DNA from: Schumannella luteola
Lineage (GTDB): Bacteria; Actinomycetota; Actinomycetes; Actinomycetales; Microbacteriaceae
NCBI RefSeq assembly: GCF_013408685.1
Contig: NZ_JACBZY010000001.1
Location: forward strand, 3,162,001 to 3,226,000
DNA: 64,000 bases
Direction of reading: 5' to 3'
Under the pieces are notes generated by a model. It was not told the origin of the DNA and searched no databases. It was given only the letters and a program-made list of their open reading frames with translations. The stretch's first letter is position 1; every line of letters starts with the position of its first letter. Made by a program: the position numbers and the translations under genes. Of this stretch, positions 32,412 through 41,134 are shown piece by piece.

Positions 32412-33757
32412 ACCGCGCGGCGAAGCGGCCGAGGTCCTCTGCGGATGCGGAGGGCCTCGGCCTTCCGCATCCCCCGGGCCGGATCCGCAGCTGGCTGCAA
32501 CGGCACGCGCGTGCCGTCGACGGCACGATCGCGGGCCTGTTCGCGGGGTTCGCCGTACTGACCGTCGTCGCGTCGGCGGTATTCAACGAGCGCACCCCGC
32601 TCTGGGATCTGCCGAACCCCGGATGGTGGACGATCCCGACACTGATCTGCATCGCCGCGTCGACGGTCGCGCTGCTGTTCCGGCGCAGCCGCCCTCTCTG
32701 GGGCGTCGTGCTCGCGGCCGCGCTCGTGCTGGTTCCGCTGCCGGTTCCGAGCCTCGCCGAGCCGACGTTGAGCATCTTCGCGCTGTACGCGGTCGGCGCC
32801 TACCGCGGAGGCCGCACCGCCTGGCTCTCCTTCACCCTCATCGCCGGCTGCTCGGCGCTGAGCACCGCCCTCGGGGCGGCCGTGCCCGGCGTGTGGTCGG
32901 TGATCGAGGGCGAGACCGGTCACGGCGTCGCCGCGCTGAGCTCGACGCTCGTCGTCTCGACGATCTTCCTGCTCTCCGCTCTGCTGCTCGGCATGAGCAT
33001 CGGCAACCGCCGCCGCTACCTCGACGCCCTCATCGACCGCGCCGGTCAGCTCGCGCGCGAACGCGACCAGCGTGCGGAGATCGCCGCGGCCGAGGAGCGG
33101 GGCCGCATCGCCGGCGAGATGCACGACGTGCTCGCGCACAGCATGTCGGTCATGATCGCGCTCTCGGAGGGCGCCGCCGCGACCGCCGCAACGCGGCCCG
33201 CCGATGCCGCGGCGACGATGAGCACGGTCGCCGAGACGGGACGCCGCAGCCTCGCCGAGCTGCGCCGGCTGCTCGGGGTGCTCGGCGAGCCCGGCCAGGC
33301 GGAGCGCCGCCCGCAGCCCGGCGCCGCGCAGCTCGGCGAACTGGTCGCCGGCTTCCGCACGGCTGGGCTGCGGGTCGAGCTGAGCTCCCGCGGCGAGCCG
33401 GGCGCGGATGCCGCACTCGGGCTCACGGTCTACCGGATCATGCAGGAGTCCCTCACGAACGCCCTCCGCTACGCCGACGGCGCTCCCGCGTCGGCCGACA
33501 TCGACTGGGGCGTCGAGCGCGTCGAGATCACCGTGCTCGATCGCGGGACGGGACGCCGCACCGCCCAGCAGGGCGCCGGCCGCGGCCTGCTCGGGATGCG
33601 GGAGCGCGTCGCGCTGTTCGGCGGCTCGGTCGAGACCGGGCCGGCCGAGGGCGGCGGCTGGCGGGTGCGCGCCGTGCTGCCCCGCGACGGCGGGCGCGAC
33701 GATGCGCCGCGCCGAGCACCTCATCCATCCACCGCTGCCGACAAGGAGACCCCGTGA
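32408..33757 (+). CDS. Sensor histidine kinase (NarL/DesK-type)
   Basis: Histidine kinase of about 449 residues. Roughly four to five TM segments occupy residues 40-200, then a HisKA_3 domain with the phospho-acceptor in GEMHDVLAHSMSVMI (His239 counted from the CTG) and an HATPase domain with the N-box QESLTNALRYAD and G-box GRGLLGMRER. No ATG, GTG or TTG precedes the first TM segment in frame; the CTG at 32408, overlapping the permease stop as CTGA, is the most economical start but unproven. A stretch of about 30 residues after GRDDAPRRAP precedes the stop. Confidence 0.85.
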   Translation: MNRAAKRPRSSADAEGLGLPHPPGRIRSWLQRHARAVDGTIAGLFAGFAVLTVVASAVFNERTPLWDLPNPGWWTIPTLICIAASTVALLFRRSRPLWGVVLAAALVLVPLPVPSLAEPTLSIFALYAVGAYRGGRTAWLSFTLIAGCSALSTALGAAVPGVWSVIEGETGHGVAALSSTLVVSTIFLLSALLLGMSIGNRRRYLDALIDRAGQLARERDQRAEIAAAEERGRIAGEMHDVLAHSMSVMIALSEGAAATAATRPADAAATMSTVAETGRRSLAELRRLLGVLGEPGQAERRPQPGAAQLGELVAGFRTAGLRVELSSRGEPGADAALGLTVYRIMQESLTNALRYADGAPASADIDWGVERVEITVLDRGTGRRTAQQGAGRGLLGMRERVALFGGSVETGPAEGGGWRVRAVLPRDGGRDDAPRRAPHPSTAADKETP

Positions 33758-34413
33758 CCGATCGCATCCGCGTGCTCATCGTCGACGATCAGGAGCTCGT
33801 GCGGCTCGGCTTCCGCATGGTGCTCGACGCCGAGGCCGACATCGAGGTCGTCGGCGAGGCCGGCGATGGCGCCGCCGCGGTCGCGGAGGTGCGCCGGCTC
33901 GAGCCCGATCTGGTGCTGATGGATGTGCGCATGCCCGAGATGGACGGCATCCGCGCGACCGAGCTCGTCGTCGCGCTGCGCCCCGACACCCGCGTGCTCG
34001 TGCTCACGACCTTCGACCGCGACGAGTACGCCTTCGGCGCGCTGCGCGCGGGCGCGAGCGGCTTCCTGCTCAAGGACGCGCGGCCGGCCGAGCTGGCCGA
34101 CGCGATCCGCGCCGTGCACCGCGGGGATGCCGTGGTCGCGCCGCGTGTGACCGCGCGCCTGATCGACCTGGCGGCCCCGGCGCTGGAGCCGACCGGACGC
34201 GACGACACCGTGCTCGCGGTGCTCACCGACCGCGAGCGCGAGGTGTTCCAGCTCATGGCCGAAGGCGCGACGAACGGCGAGATCGCCGGCCGCCTCTACC
34301 TCTCGGAGTCGACGGTGAAGACGCACGTCGGGCGGGTGCTGCGCGGGCTGGGCCTGCGCGACCGGGTGCAGGTGGTCATCCTCGCCTACGAGATCGGCGC
34401 GGTGAAGCCCTAG
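33754..34413 (+). CDS. LuxR/NarL-family response regulator
   Basis: Response regulator of 219 residues: receiver domain with acidic pocket Asp11-Asp12, phospho-acceptor Asp57 (LVLMDVRMPEMDG) and Lys107 (FLLKD), then a LuxR-type helix-turn-helix (LTDREREVFQLMAEGATNGE to STVKTHVGRVL). The start is GTG 33754, overlapping the kinase stop (GTGA), with AAGGAG upstream. It presumably controls the ABC operon. Its stop TAG overlaps the stop of the convergent LysR gene on a palindromic CTAG. Confidence 0.93.
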   Translation: MTDRIRVLIVDDQELVRLGFRMVLDAEADIEVVGEAGDGAAAVAEVRRLEPDLVLMDVRMPEMDGIRATELVVALRPDTRVLVLTTFDRDEYAFGALRAGASGFLLKDARPAELADAIRAVHRGDAVVAPRVTARLIDLAAPALEPTGRDDTVLAVLTDREREVFQLMAEGATNGEIAGRLYLSESTVKTHVGRVLRGLGLRDRVQVVILAYEIGAVKP

Positions 34414-35405
34414 TCGCGCTCGAGGTCGGCGTCGAAGCCCTGCTCGGCGTCCGAGCTCTGCTCGCCGTCGAGCAGCGAGATGCCGAACTCCGCGACGACG
34501 GAGCGCAGCTCCCCCAGGTAGCGCTGGGCCTGCTCGGTGAGCGGGATCGCCGAATGCTCGATCCATCCGATCTCGATGCGATCGTCGATGTCGAGCGGGA
34601 TCGCGACGATCTCGGGGTTCAGGTCGTCGCTGATGATGCCCGTCGAGATCGTGTAGCCGTCGAGTCCGATCATGAGATTGAAGATGGTCGCCCGATCGGA
34701 GACGCGGATCTCCTGCCGGCTCGAGAGGGTCGAGAGGATCTCCTCGGCGAGGTAGAAGGAGTTGTTCGCACCCTGATCGAAGGTCAGCCGTGGCAGGTCG
34801 GCCAGGTCGGCCAGGACGACCCGCTCGCGGGGGACGAGCGGATTCGTCCTCGCGACGAAGATGTGCGGTTCGGCGATGAAGAGCGGTCGGAACACCAGGC
34901 CCGAATCACGGAGCAGCTTGTCGATCACCTTGCGGTTGAAGTCGTTCCGGTAGAGGATCCCGACCTCGCTGCGCAGCGCACGGACGTCTTCGATGATGTC
35001 CCAGGTGCGGGTCTCGCGCAGTGAGAACTCGTACTCGTCGGCGTCGCTCGCGCGCACCATGCGCACGAAGGCGTCGACCGCGAACGAGTAGTGCTGCGTC
35101 GAGACCCCGAGCAGACGCCGCGACGGCGGACGGCCGAGGTAGCGGTGCTCGAGGAGGACCACCTGCTCGACGACCTGCCGGGCGTAGCCCAGGAACTCGG
35201 TTCCGTCGGCGGTGAGCGAGACGCCGCGGGCCGAGCGGGTGAGCAGGGTGCGCCCGACGCGCGCTTCGAGATCCTTCATCGCCGCCGACATGGTGGGCTG
35301 CGCCACGAACAGCTGGTCGGCGGCGGCGCTGATCGATCCTTCCGCGGCGACCTCGACGAAGTACTGGAGCTGCTGGAGGGAGATGCGGCTGGAGTCGCGT
35401 GCCAT
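34410..35405 (-). CDS. LysR-family regulator next to mesXD
   Basis: LysR-type regulator of 331 residues: N-terminal winged helix (LQQLQYFVEVAAEGSISAAA, then QPTMSAAMKDLEARVG) and a substrate-binding-like effector domain of about 230 residues. It is divergent from mesX-mesD, so it probably controls methionine synthesis; the effector is unknown. TAGAAT (35417-35412) is exactly six bases before the ATG at 35405, so it should be leaderless. A CTAT-N8-ATAG repeat overlaps that -10 box and would allow autoregulation. Confidence 0.85.
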   Translation of the reverse strand: MARDSSRISLQQLQYFVEVAAEGSISAAADQLFVAQPTMSAAMKDLEARVGRTLLTRSARGVSLTADGTEFLGYARQVVEQVVLLEHRYLGRPPSRRLLGVSTQHYSFAVDAFVRMVRASDADEYEFSLRETRTWDIIEDVRALRSEVGILYRNDFNRKVIDKLLRDSGLVFRPLFIAEPHIFVARTNPLVPRERVVLADLADLPRLTFDQGANNSFYLAEEILSTLSSRQEIRVSDRATIFNLMIGLDGYTISTGIISDDLNPEIVAIPLDIDDRIEIGWIEHSAIPLTEQAQRYLGELRSVVAEFGISLLDGEQSSDAEQGFDADLERD

Positions 35406-35411
35406 AGCGTC

Positions 35412-35430
35412 ATTCTATATTTCGGCATAG
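35412..35430. promoter_or_regulatory. LysR gene -10 box with overlapping operator
   Basis: CTATATTTCGGCATAG (35415-35430) has a 4-bp inverted repeat at its ends and is AT-rich against the local background, as LysR sites often are. It overlaps the leaderless -10 box of the LysR gene on the minus strand. mesX lies about 95 bases away on the other side. Confidence 0.5.
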
Positions 35431-35526
35431 TCACGACGAATTACCCGATATCCCCGGATCACGGGCACGATTCAGGTGGATCTCCTGCGCTGTCAGAAGA
35501 CCGACCGACCGAGGGATGTTTCTCCT

Positions 35527-36519
35527 GTGACTGACGAGTTCGACTACGCGATCACGACGACGCGCTTCGACGAGCACTACGAGCCCGCGGAGACGTCCCG
35601 CGTCACCACGAACTTCGCGAACCTCGCTCGCGGGGAGCACCGCCAGCAGAACCTCCGCAACGCCCTCGGCATGATCGACCGCCGCTTCAACGCCCTCGCC
35701 GACTGGGACAACCCGGCCGGCGATCGCTACACGGTCGAGCTCGAGATCGTCTCGGTCGGCCTGCGATTCGCCGACACGAGCGCGGAGGACGCGTTCCCAC
35801 TGATCGAGATCCTCGACGTGCAGATCCTCGACAGCGCGACCGGTGAGCGACGCCACGGCATCGTCGGCAACAACTTCTCGTCGTACGTGCGCGACTACGA
35901 CTTCAGCGTGCTCCTCCCCTCGCTCACGGCATCCGGGCCGGATGCGCCCCTGCCGGACGACTTCGGGGTGCTTCACGGCAAGCTGTTCGACCACTTCCTC
36001 GCCTCGCCCGCCTTCCGCGAGCGCTTCGCCGCTCCCCCGGTGATCTGCATCAGCGTCTCCACCAGCAAGACCTACCGCCGCACCGACAACATCCACCCCG
36101 TGCTCGGCGTCGAGTACCTCAACGACGACGTCTCGGTGACCGACCGGTACTTCGACAAGATGGGCCTGCGGGCGCGGTTCTTCATGCCGCCGGGGAGCGT
36201 GGCGCCGCTCGCGTTCTATCACCGCGGTGATCTGCTGAACGACTACTCGGATCTGCAGCTGATCGGCACGATCAGCACGATGGAGACCTTCCAGCGGATC
36301 TACCGGCCGGAGATCTACAACGCGAACTCCGCCGCCACCGCGATCTACCGCCCGAGCCTCGAGCTGCAGGACTACTCGCGAACCCAGGTCTCCTACGACC
36401 GGGAGGAGCGGAACCGGCTCGCCTCGACCCAGGGCAAGTACACCGAGGAGCACTTCATGACACCGCACCGAGACGCCCTCGAGCAGTGGGCGGCCGCCTA
36501 CCCGGCCCCGATCGCATGA
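35527..36519 (+). CDS. mesX: MesX (DUF1852), partner of methionine synthase MesD
   Basis: DUF1852 family protein of 330 residues, with conserved stretches TNFANLARGEHRQQNLRNAL, RFNALADWDNPAGDRYTVEL and KTYRRTDNIHPVLGVEYLND. Established work on folate-independent methionine synthases shows that MesD needs MesX and oxygen; the chemistry of MesX is unclear, although a putative oxygenase role has been proposed. The GTG at 35527 gives the family N-terminus; an earlier frame start at 35476 adds residues outside the family. The stop overlaps mesD by four bases, so the pair is coupled. Confidence 0.88.
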   Translation: MTDEFDYAITTTRFDEHYEPAETSRVTTNFANLARGEHRQQNLRNALGMIDRRFNALADWDNPAGDRYTVELEIVSVGLRFADTSAEDAFPLIEILDVQILDSATGERRHGIVGNNFSSYVRDYDFSVLLPSLTASGPDAPLPDDFGVLHGKLFDHFLASPAFRERFAAPPVICISVSTSKTYRRTDNIHPVLGVEYLNDDVSVTDRYFDKMGLRARFFMPPGSVAPLAFYHRGDLLNDYSDLQLIGTISTMETFQRIYRPEIYNANSAATAIYRPSLELQDYSRTQVSYDREERNRLASTQGKYTEEHFMTPHRDALEQWAAAYPAPIA

Positions 36520-37586
36520 CCAGCCGTCAGCCGAGCGACAGCTCCCGCCGCCTGCTTCCGACATCGACCGCGGGCAGTCTCCCCAAGCCCACCTGGCTCG
36601 CCGAGCCCGAGAAGCTGTGGTCGCCGTGGAAGCTGGACGGCGACGCACTGATCGAGGGCAAGCAGGATGCGCTGCGCATCTCCGCCCACGAGCAGGAGTC
36701 AGCCGGAATCGACATCCTCAGCGATGGCGAGCAGACCCGACAGCACTTCGTCACGACGTTCATCGAGCATCTCAGCGGCGTGGACTTCGAGAACCGCGAG
36801 ACCGTGCGCATCCGCGACCGCTACGACGCGAGCGTGCCGACGGTCGTCGGCGCGGTCGGCCGCGAGAAGCCGGTCTTCGTCGACGATGCGCGGTTCCTGC
36901 GGGCGCAGACCGACCGTCCGATCAAGTGGGCGCTTCCCGGGCCGATGACCATGATCGACACGCTCGCGGACCGGCACTACGGCAGCCGCGAGAAGCTGGC
37001 GTGGGAGTTCGCCGGGATCCTCAACGAGGAGGCGAAGGAGCTCGAGGCGGCCGGCGTCGACATCATCCAGTTCGACGAGCCCTCGTTCAACGTGTTCTTC
37101 GACGAGGTGCAGGACTGGGGTGTCGCCGCACTGGAGCGCGCCGCAGAAGGGCTGCAGGCCGAGACCGCCGTGCACATCTGCTACGGCTACGGCATCGCGG
37201 CGAACACCGACTGGAAGGCGACGCTCGGCGCGGAATGGCGCCAGTACGAGAAGACCTTCCCGATGATCCGGGAGTCGTCGATCGACATCGTCTCGCTCGA
37301 ATGCCAGCACTCGCACGTGCCGATGGATCTCATCGAGCTCATCCGCGGCAAGAAGGTCATGCTCGGGGCCATCGACGTGGCGAGCACGGCCGTCGAGTCG
37401 GCTGACGAGGTCGCCGATGTGCTCCGGAAGGCGCTCGAGTTCGTCGACCCCGAGCTGCTGATCCCCAGCACGAACTGCGGCATGGCTCCGCTGAGTCGGG
37501 AGGTCGCTCAGGGGAAGCTCGCCGCGCTCAGCGCCGGCGCGGACATCCTCCGTCGGGAGCTCGCCCCCGCGGTCGAGAGCGTCTGA
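36516..37586 (+). CDS. mesD: Folate-independent methionine synthase MesD
   Basis: Core methionine synthase of 356 residues related to the C-terminal catalytic half of MetE, without the N-terminal folate-binding half. The zinc ligands are visible as His220 and Cys222 (HICYGYG), Glu262 (SLECQHS) and Cys321 (STNCGMAPLSR). It begins with TSTAGSLPKPTWL and has PGPMTMIDTLADRHYG as an active-site loop. The methyl donor of this family is not settled. Its operon partner is mesX, and a LysR regulator is adjacent. Confidence 0.88.
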   Translation: MTSRQPSDSSRRLLPTSTAGSLPKPTWLAEPEKLWSPWKLDGDALIEGKQDALRISAHEQESAGIDILSDGEQTRQHFVTTFIEHLSGVDFENRETVRIRDRYDASVPTVVGAVGREKPVFVDDARFLRAQTDRPIKWALPGPMTMIDTLADRHYGSREKLAWEFAGILNEEAKELEAAGVDIIQFDEPSFNVFFDEVQDWGVAALERAAEGLQAETAVHICYGYGIAANTDWKATLGAEWRQYEKTFPMIRESSIDIVSLECQHSHVPMDLIELIRGKKVMLGAIDVASTAVESADEVADVLRKALEFVDPELLIPSTNCGMAPLSREVAQGKLAALSAGADILRRELAPAVESV

Positions 37587-37592
37587 CCGAGC

Positions 37593-37633
37593 GCGCGCGT
37601 CTCGGCCCGGTGTGATCGGGCCGAGACGCGCGC
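37593..37633. terminator. Strong terminator between mesD and hflX
   Basis: A perfect 17-bp stem (37593-37609 with 37617-37633) around a 7-base loop, GTGTGAT. There is no T-tract; it serves both convergent genes. Confidence 0.75.
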
Positions 37634-37657
37634 GGATCGGCGCGCGCCGCGCGGCGC

Positions 37658-39232
37658 TCAGACCTGCGCGAGCGGCTCCGCGAGCATCGACTCCAGCTGA
37701 CGCGCGACGGGCTCCATCGCGAGCAGCTTCACGCGCGTGCCCTCCTCGACGTACTCGGTGTCGAGGATGCGCGCGTTCGCGTGCGCGAACGACACCACCT
37801 CGCCGCGGTCGTAGGGCACGAGCAGCTCGAGCTCGACGTCGGGCTGCGGAAGCAGCTGCGCGATGCGCTCCTGCAGCTCCGCGACGCCCTCGCCGGTGCG
37901 GGCCGAGACGAAGATCGACTTCGGCTCCAGCCCACGCAGCACGATCCGCGCATCCTCGTCGATCAGGTCTGCCTTGTTGAAGACGACGATCTCGGGAAGG
38001 TCGCGTGCATCCACCTCGCCGATCACGTCGCGCACCGTCGTCAGCTGCGAGGCCGGATCGGGATGCGCGCCGTCGACGACGTGCACGATCACATCCGAGT
38101 CGCGCACCTCCTCGAGCGTCGAGCGGAACGCCTCGACCAGCTGGTGCGGCAGGTCGCGCACGAAGCCGACCGTGTCGGCGAGCGTGTAGAGACGGCCGTC
38201 GGGGGTGCGGGTCTTGCGCACGGTCGGGTCGAGGGTCGCGAACAGCGCGTTCTCGACGAGCACGCCGGCGCGGGTGATGCGGTTCAGCAGACTCGACTTG
38301 CCCGCGTTCGTGTACCCGGCGATCGCGACGCTCGGCACCGCGAAGCGGTCGCGGTTCGCGCGCTTCGCCTCGCGAGCGGGCGCGAAGCCGGCGATCTGCC
38401 GACGCAGCCGGGCCATGCGGGTGTGGATGCGGCGGCGGTCGAGCTCGATCTTCGTCTCACCCGGTCCGCGGCTTCCCATGCCGTTTCCCGCGCCCACCTG
38501 GCCACCGGCCTGGCGGGACATCGAGTCACCCCAACCGCGCAGACGGGGAAGCAGGTACTGCAGCTGCGCGAGCTCGACCTGCGCCTTGCCCTCGCGGCTC
38601 TTGGCGTGCTGGCTGAAGATGTCGAGGATGACGGCGGTGCGGTCGATGACCTTCACCTTCACCGCGTCCTCGAGAGCGCGGCGCTGGCTCGGGGCGAGCT
38701 CCGCATCCGCCACGACCGTGTCGGCGCCGAGCGACTGCACGATCGCGGCCAGCTCCTCGGCCTTGCCTCGGCCGATGTAGGTCGCGGGGTCGGGGTGCGG
38801 GCGGCGCTGCAGCAGGCCGTCGAGCACGACGGCGCCGGCGGTCTCGGCGAGCGAGGCGAGCTCGCGCAGCGAGACCTCGGCGGTCTCGAGGTTGCTGCCG
38901 GAGTAGACCCCGATCAGCACCACATTCTCGAGGCGCAGCTGGCGGTACTCGACCTCGGTGACGTCTTCGAGCTCGGTGGAGAGCCCGGCGACGCGGCGCA
39001 GCGAGGCGCGTTCCTCGCGGTCGAGCTGATCGCCGTCGCGATCGTCGTCGTAGTGGTCGTCGACCTGCAGGCTCACCGAGCGGGCGCCGAAGCGCGACAC
39101 GGTGGCGCGGCTCTCTTCATTGGCGAGCACGCGGTCGATGGCGGCGTCGGTGGTGGCGGAGTTCTTGATCGCGGAGTCCGACGGGCGCTCGATGGCGCCG
39201 TCGCCCCGATCCTGTTCGTCGTTCTCAGTCAT
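37658..39232 (-). CDS. hflX: GTPase HflX
   Basis: Ribosome-associated GTPase of 524 residues that can split stalled or stressed ribosomes. An N-terminal HflX domain (RRPHPDPATYIGRGKAEEL) and a helical linker precede the G domain: G1 GYTNAGKSS (about 305-313), G3 DTVGFVRDLP and G4 NKAD. The first 90 residues are a poorly conserved acidic extension. The ATG at 39232 is 4 bases after the start predicted from TAGGGT (39248-39243). Confidence 0.94.
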   Translation of the reverse strand: MTENDEQDRGDGAIERPSDSAIKNSATTDAAIDRVLANEESRATVSRFGARSVSLQVDDHYDDDRDGDQLDREERASLRRVAGLSTELEDVTEVEYRQLRLENVVLIGVYSGSNLETAEVSLRELASLAETAGAVVLDGLLQRRPHPDPATYIGRGKAEELAAIVQSLGADTVVADAELAPSQRRALEDAVKVKVIDRTAVILDIFSQHAKSREGKAQVELAQLQYLLPRLRGWGDSMSRQAGGQVGAGNGMGSRGPGETKIELDRRRIHTRMARLRRQIAGFAPAREAKRANRDRFAVPSVAIAGYTNAGKSSLLNRITRAGVLVENALFATLDPTVRKTRTPDGRLYTLADTVGFVRDLPHQLVEAFRSTLEEVRDSDVIVHVVDGAHPDPASQLTTVRDVIGEVDARDLPEIVVFNKADLIDEDARIVLRGLEPKSIFVSARTGEGVAELQERIAQLLPQPDVELELLVPYDRGEVVSFAHANARILDTEYVEEGTRVKLLAMEPVARQLESMLAEPLAQV

Positions 39233-39275
39233 GATTCGGTCAACCCTAGTTCCTCGGCTCCGGTAGGTTTCCAGC

Positions 39276-39914
39276 ATGTCCGGCGAGCACTACTTCTCCC
39301 CCCAGCCGGGAAGCGATTTCGTGCCCCGCACCATCCCCGTGACGCTGGCCGGTCGTCGCGTCGAGGTGACCACCGCCGGCGGCGTCTTCAGCCCCGACCG
39401 GATCGACTCCGGCACGGCGGTGCTGCTGGGTGCTGTGCCCGCTCCCCCTCCCGGCGGCAACCTGCTCGACCTGGGCTGCGGCTGGGGCCCGGTCGCACTG
39501 AGCCTCGCCCTCGAATCGCCCCGTGCGACCGTGTGGGCGGTCGACGTGAACCAGCGAGCGCTCGACCTGGTGCGACGCAATGCGGAGGCGCTCGGACTCG
39601 ACAATGTGAACGCCGTCACCCCGGATTCTGTTCCCGACGACATCGTCTTCCGCGCCATCTGGTCGAACCCGCCCATCCGCGTCGGCAAGAACGAGCTGCA
39701 CGAGCTGCTGCGACGCTGGATGCCGCGCCTCGACGTCGCGTCGGACGCGTGGCTCGTCGTCGCGAAGCAGCTCGGCGCCGACTCGCTGCAGCGCTGGCTG
39801 CAGGGCGAGCTCGGATCGGACACGACCGTCGTGCGCACCGCCACCAGCAAGGGGTATCGCGTGCTGCGCGTGCGCCGGCGGGCCGGCACGACGGATGTGC
39901 TCGCGCCGGAGTGA
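39276..39914 (+). CDS. Class I methyltransferase (RsmC-like)
   Basis: SAM-dependent methyltransferase of 212 residues. Motif I LLDLGCGWGPVALSL, a motif II-like AVDVNQRALDLVRRN and the catalytic-type SNPPIRVGK (motif IV NPP, typical for N2-guanine or N6-adenine RNA methylation) are present, and the family-wide TAGGVFSPDRIDSGT segment marks RsmC/RlmG-like single-domain proteins. TAGGTT (39264-39269) is six bases before the ATG, so it is predicted leaderless. It is divergent from hflX. Confidence 0.88.
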   Translation: MSGEHYFSPQPGSDFVPRTIPVTLAGRRVEVTTAGGVFSPDRIDSGTAVLLGAVPAPPPGGNLLDLGCGWGPVALSLALESPRATVWAVDVNQRALDLVRRNAEALGLDNVNAVTPDSVPDDIVFRAIWSNPPIRVGKNELHELLRRWMPRLDVASDAWLVVAKQLGADSLQRWLQGELGSDTTVVRTATSKGYRVLRVRRRAGTTDVLAPE

Positions 39915-39981
39915 GCTGACGCGCTGAGCGCCGACCCTCCCGATTCTTCGTCGCCGCTGTCGCCGCCGGCGTCGCGTGCGG

Positions 39982-40908
39982 TCAGCCGCGGGTGAAGCTG
40001 CCGGTGTAGACGAGCTCGGCCGGGCCGCTCAGCTCGACGCGGGTCGCATCCCCGTCGGCTCCGACGCGCACGCCGACCGTGCCGCCCGGAACATCCACGA
40101 GCCAACGGTCGATCGTGTCGCCAGCGAAGTGGCGCACCGCGAGCGCGGCCGCCGCGGCGCCGGTGCCGCACGACAGGGTCTCGCCGCTGCCGCGCTCGTG
40201 CACGCGCATCCGGATGCGGCCGGTGCCGTCCTGCACGAGCGGCTCGGCGGGCACGACGAACTCCACGTTCGCGCCGTGCGGCGGGATCGGACTCACCTGC
40301 GGGGCCCGGTGCAGGTCGAGGGCCTCCAGCTCGGACTCCTCGGCGAGCACGACGACGACGTGCGGGTTGCCGACGTCGATGCCGAGTCCGGGGCGGTCGA
40401 CGTCGAGGCCGTCGGCGGCGACCGTCGGCTCGCCCTCCTCGACCCGGAACACGCCCAGGTCGACGGCCCAGCCGTCCATCTCGCGACGCAGCCGGCGCAC
40501 GCCGCTGCGGGTGCCGATCGGGACCGTCTCGCCGACCGCGATGTCGGCGAGACCCGCGGTCACGAGGTACTCGCCGAAGACGCGGATGCCGTTGCCGCAC
40601 ATCTCGGCGATGCTGCCGTCGGCGTTGCGGTAGTCCATGAACCAGGTCGCGGTCGCGTCGTCGGCGAGCAGGGCCCGGCCCTCCTCGAGACGCTCGGAGC
40701 GGATCGCGCGGATGACGCCGTCGCCGCCGATGCCGAAGCGCCGATCGGCCAGAGCGGCCGCGTCGAAGGTCAGCTCGCCGTCGGGGTCGCTCAGCAGCAC
40801 GAAGTCGTTGCCGGTGCCGTGGCCCTTGGTGAACACGAGACCCGTCGCTCGCTCGTCGGCCGCCGACGAAGCGGTGGATGCGGTGGTTCCGAGGGGCGCG
40901 CTGCTCAC
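39982..40908 (-). CDS. dapF: Diaminopimelate epimerase
   Basis: Isomerises LL- to meso-diaminopimelate for lysine and peptidoglycan. The two catalytic cysteines are in [14 protein letters not shown] and [14 protein letters not shown]. Length is 308 residues with a Ser/Thr/Ala-rich N-terminus. The GTG at 40908 lies exactly six bases after TAGCCT (40920-40915), so the mRNA is predicted leaderless. Confidence 0.95.
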   Translation of the reverse strand: MSSAPLGTTASTASSAADERATGLVFTKGHGTGNDFVLLSDPDGELTFDAAALADRRFGIGGDGVIRAIRSERLEEGRALLADDATATWFMDYRNADGSIAEMCGNGIRVFGEYLVTAGLADIAVGETVPIGTRSGVRRLRREMDGWAVDLGVFRVEEGEPTVAADGLDVDRPGLGIDVGNPHVVVVLAEESELEALDLHRAPQVSPIPPHGANVEFVVPAEPLVQDGTGRIRMRVHERGSGETLSCGTGAAAAALAVRHFAGDTIDRWLVDVPGGTVGVRVGADGDATRVELSGPAELVYTGSFTRG

Positions 40909-40954
40909 CCGCCCAGGCTACCGGCGCGCTCTGATGCCGGCCGCCCCGCGCCGT

Positions 40955-41040
40955 GTCGGAAACTCAGGCTGAGCGCGCGATCCCTACGGAGGCGGTCGTC
41001 GGTGACGGGCGGTGTCGGGATGTCCGCCTGAGTTTCCGAC
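40955..41040. repeat. 15-bp inverted repeat element in the dapF-miaA gap
   Basis: GTCGGAAACTCAGGC (40955-40969) is repeated inverted as GCCTGAGTTTCCGAC (41026-41040) with 56 bases between. The arms are perfect and AT-richer than the surroundings. The element resembles a small palindromic intergenic repeat; no second copy is seen in this window. It is too far from dapF (50 bases upstream of its start) to be its terminator, but it could terminate miaA, which ends at 41135. Confidence 0.6.
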
Positions 41041-41134
41041 GTGCGGTGCGGGCCCGGATCTCCGGGACGCTGGTGCTCGGAGCGGCGTCGGCTGCGCCGT
41101 TGCGGGCGGGCGGCAGTCGGCGAGGGCAGACGGG

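Noticed and set aside
40909-41134. A small protein gene in the dapF-miaA gap
   Set aside because: The short frames here have no start/ribosome-site pair and overlap the inverted repeat; no family resemblance.
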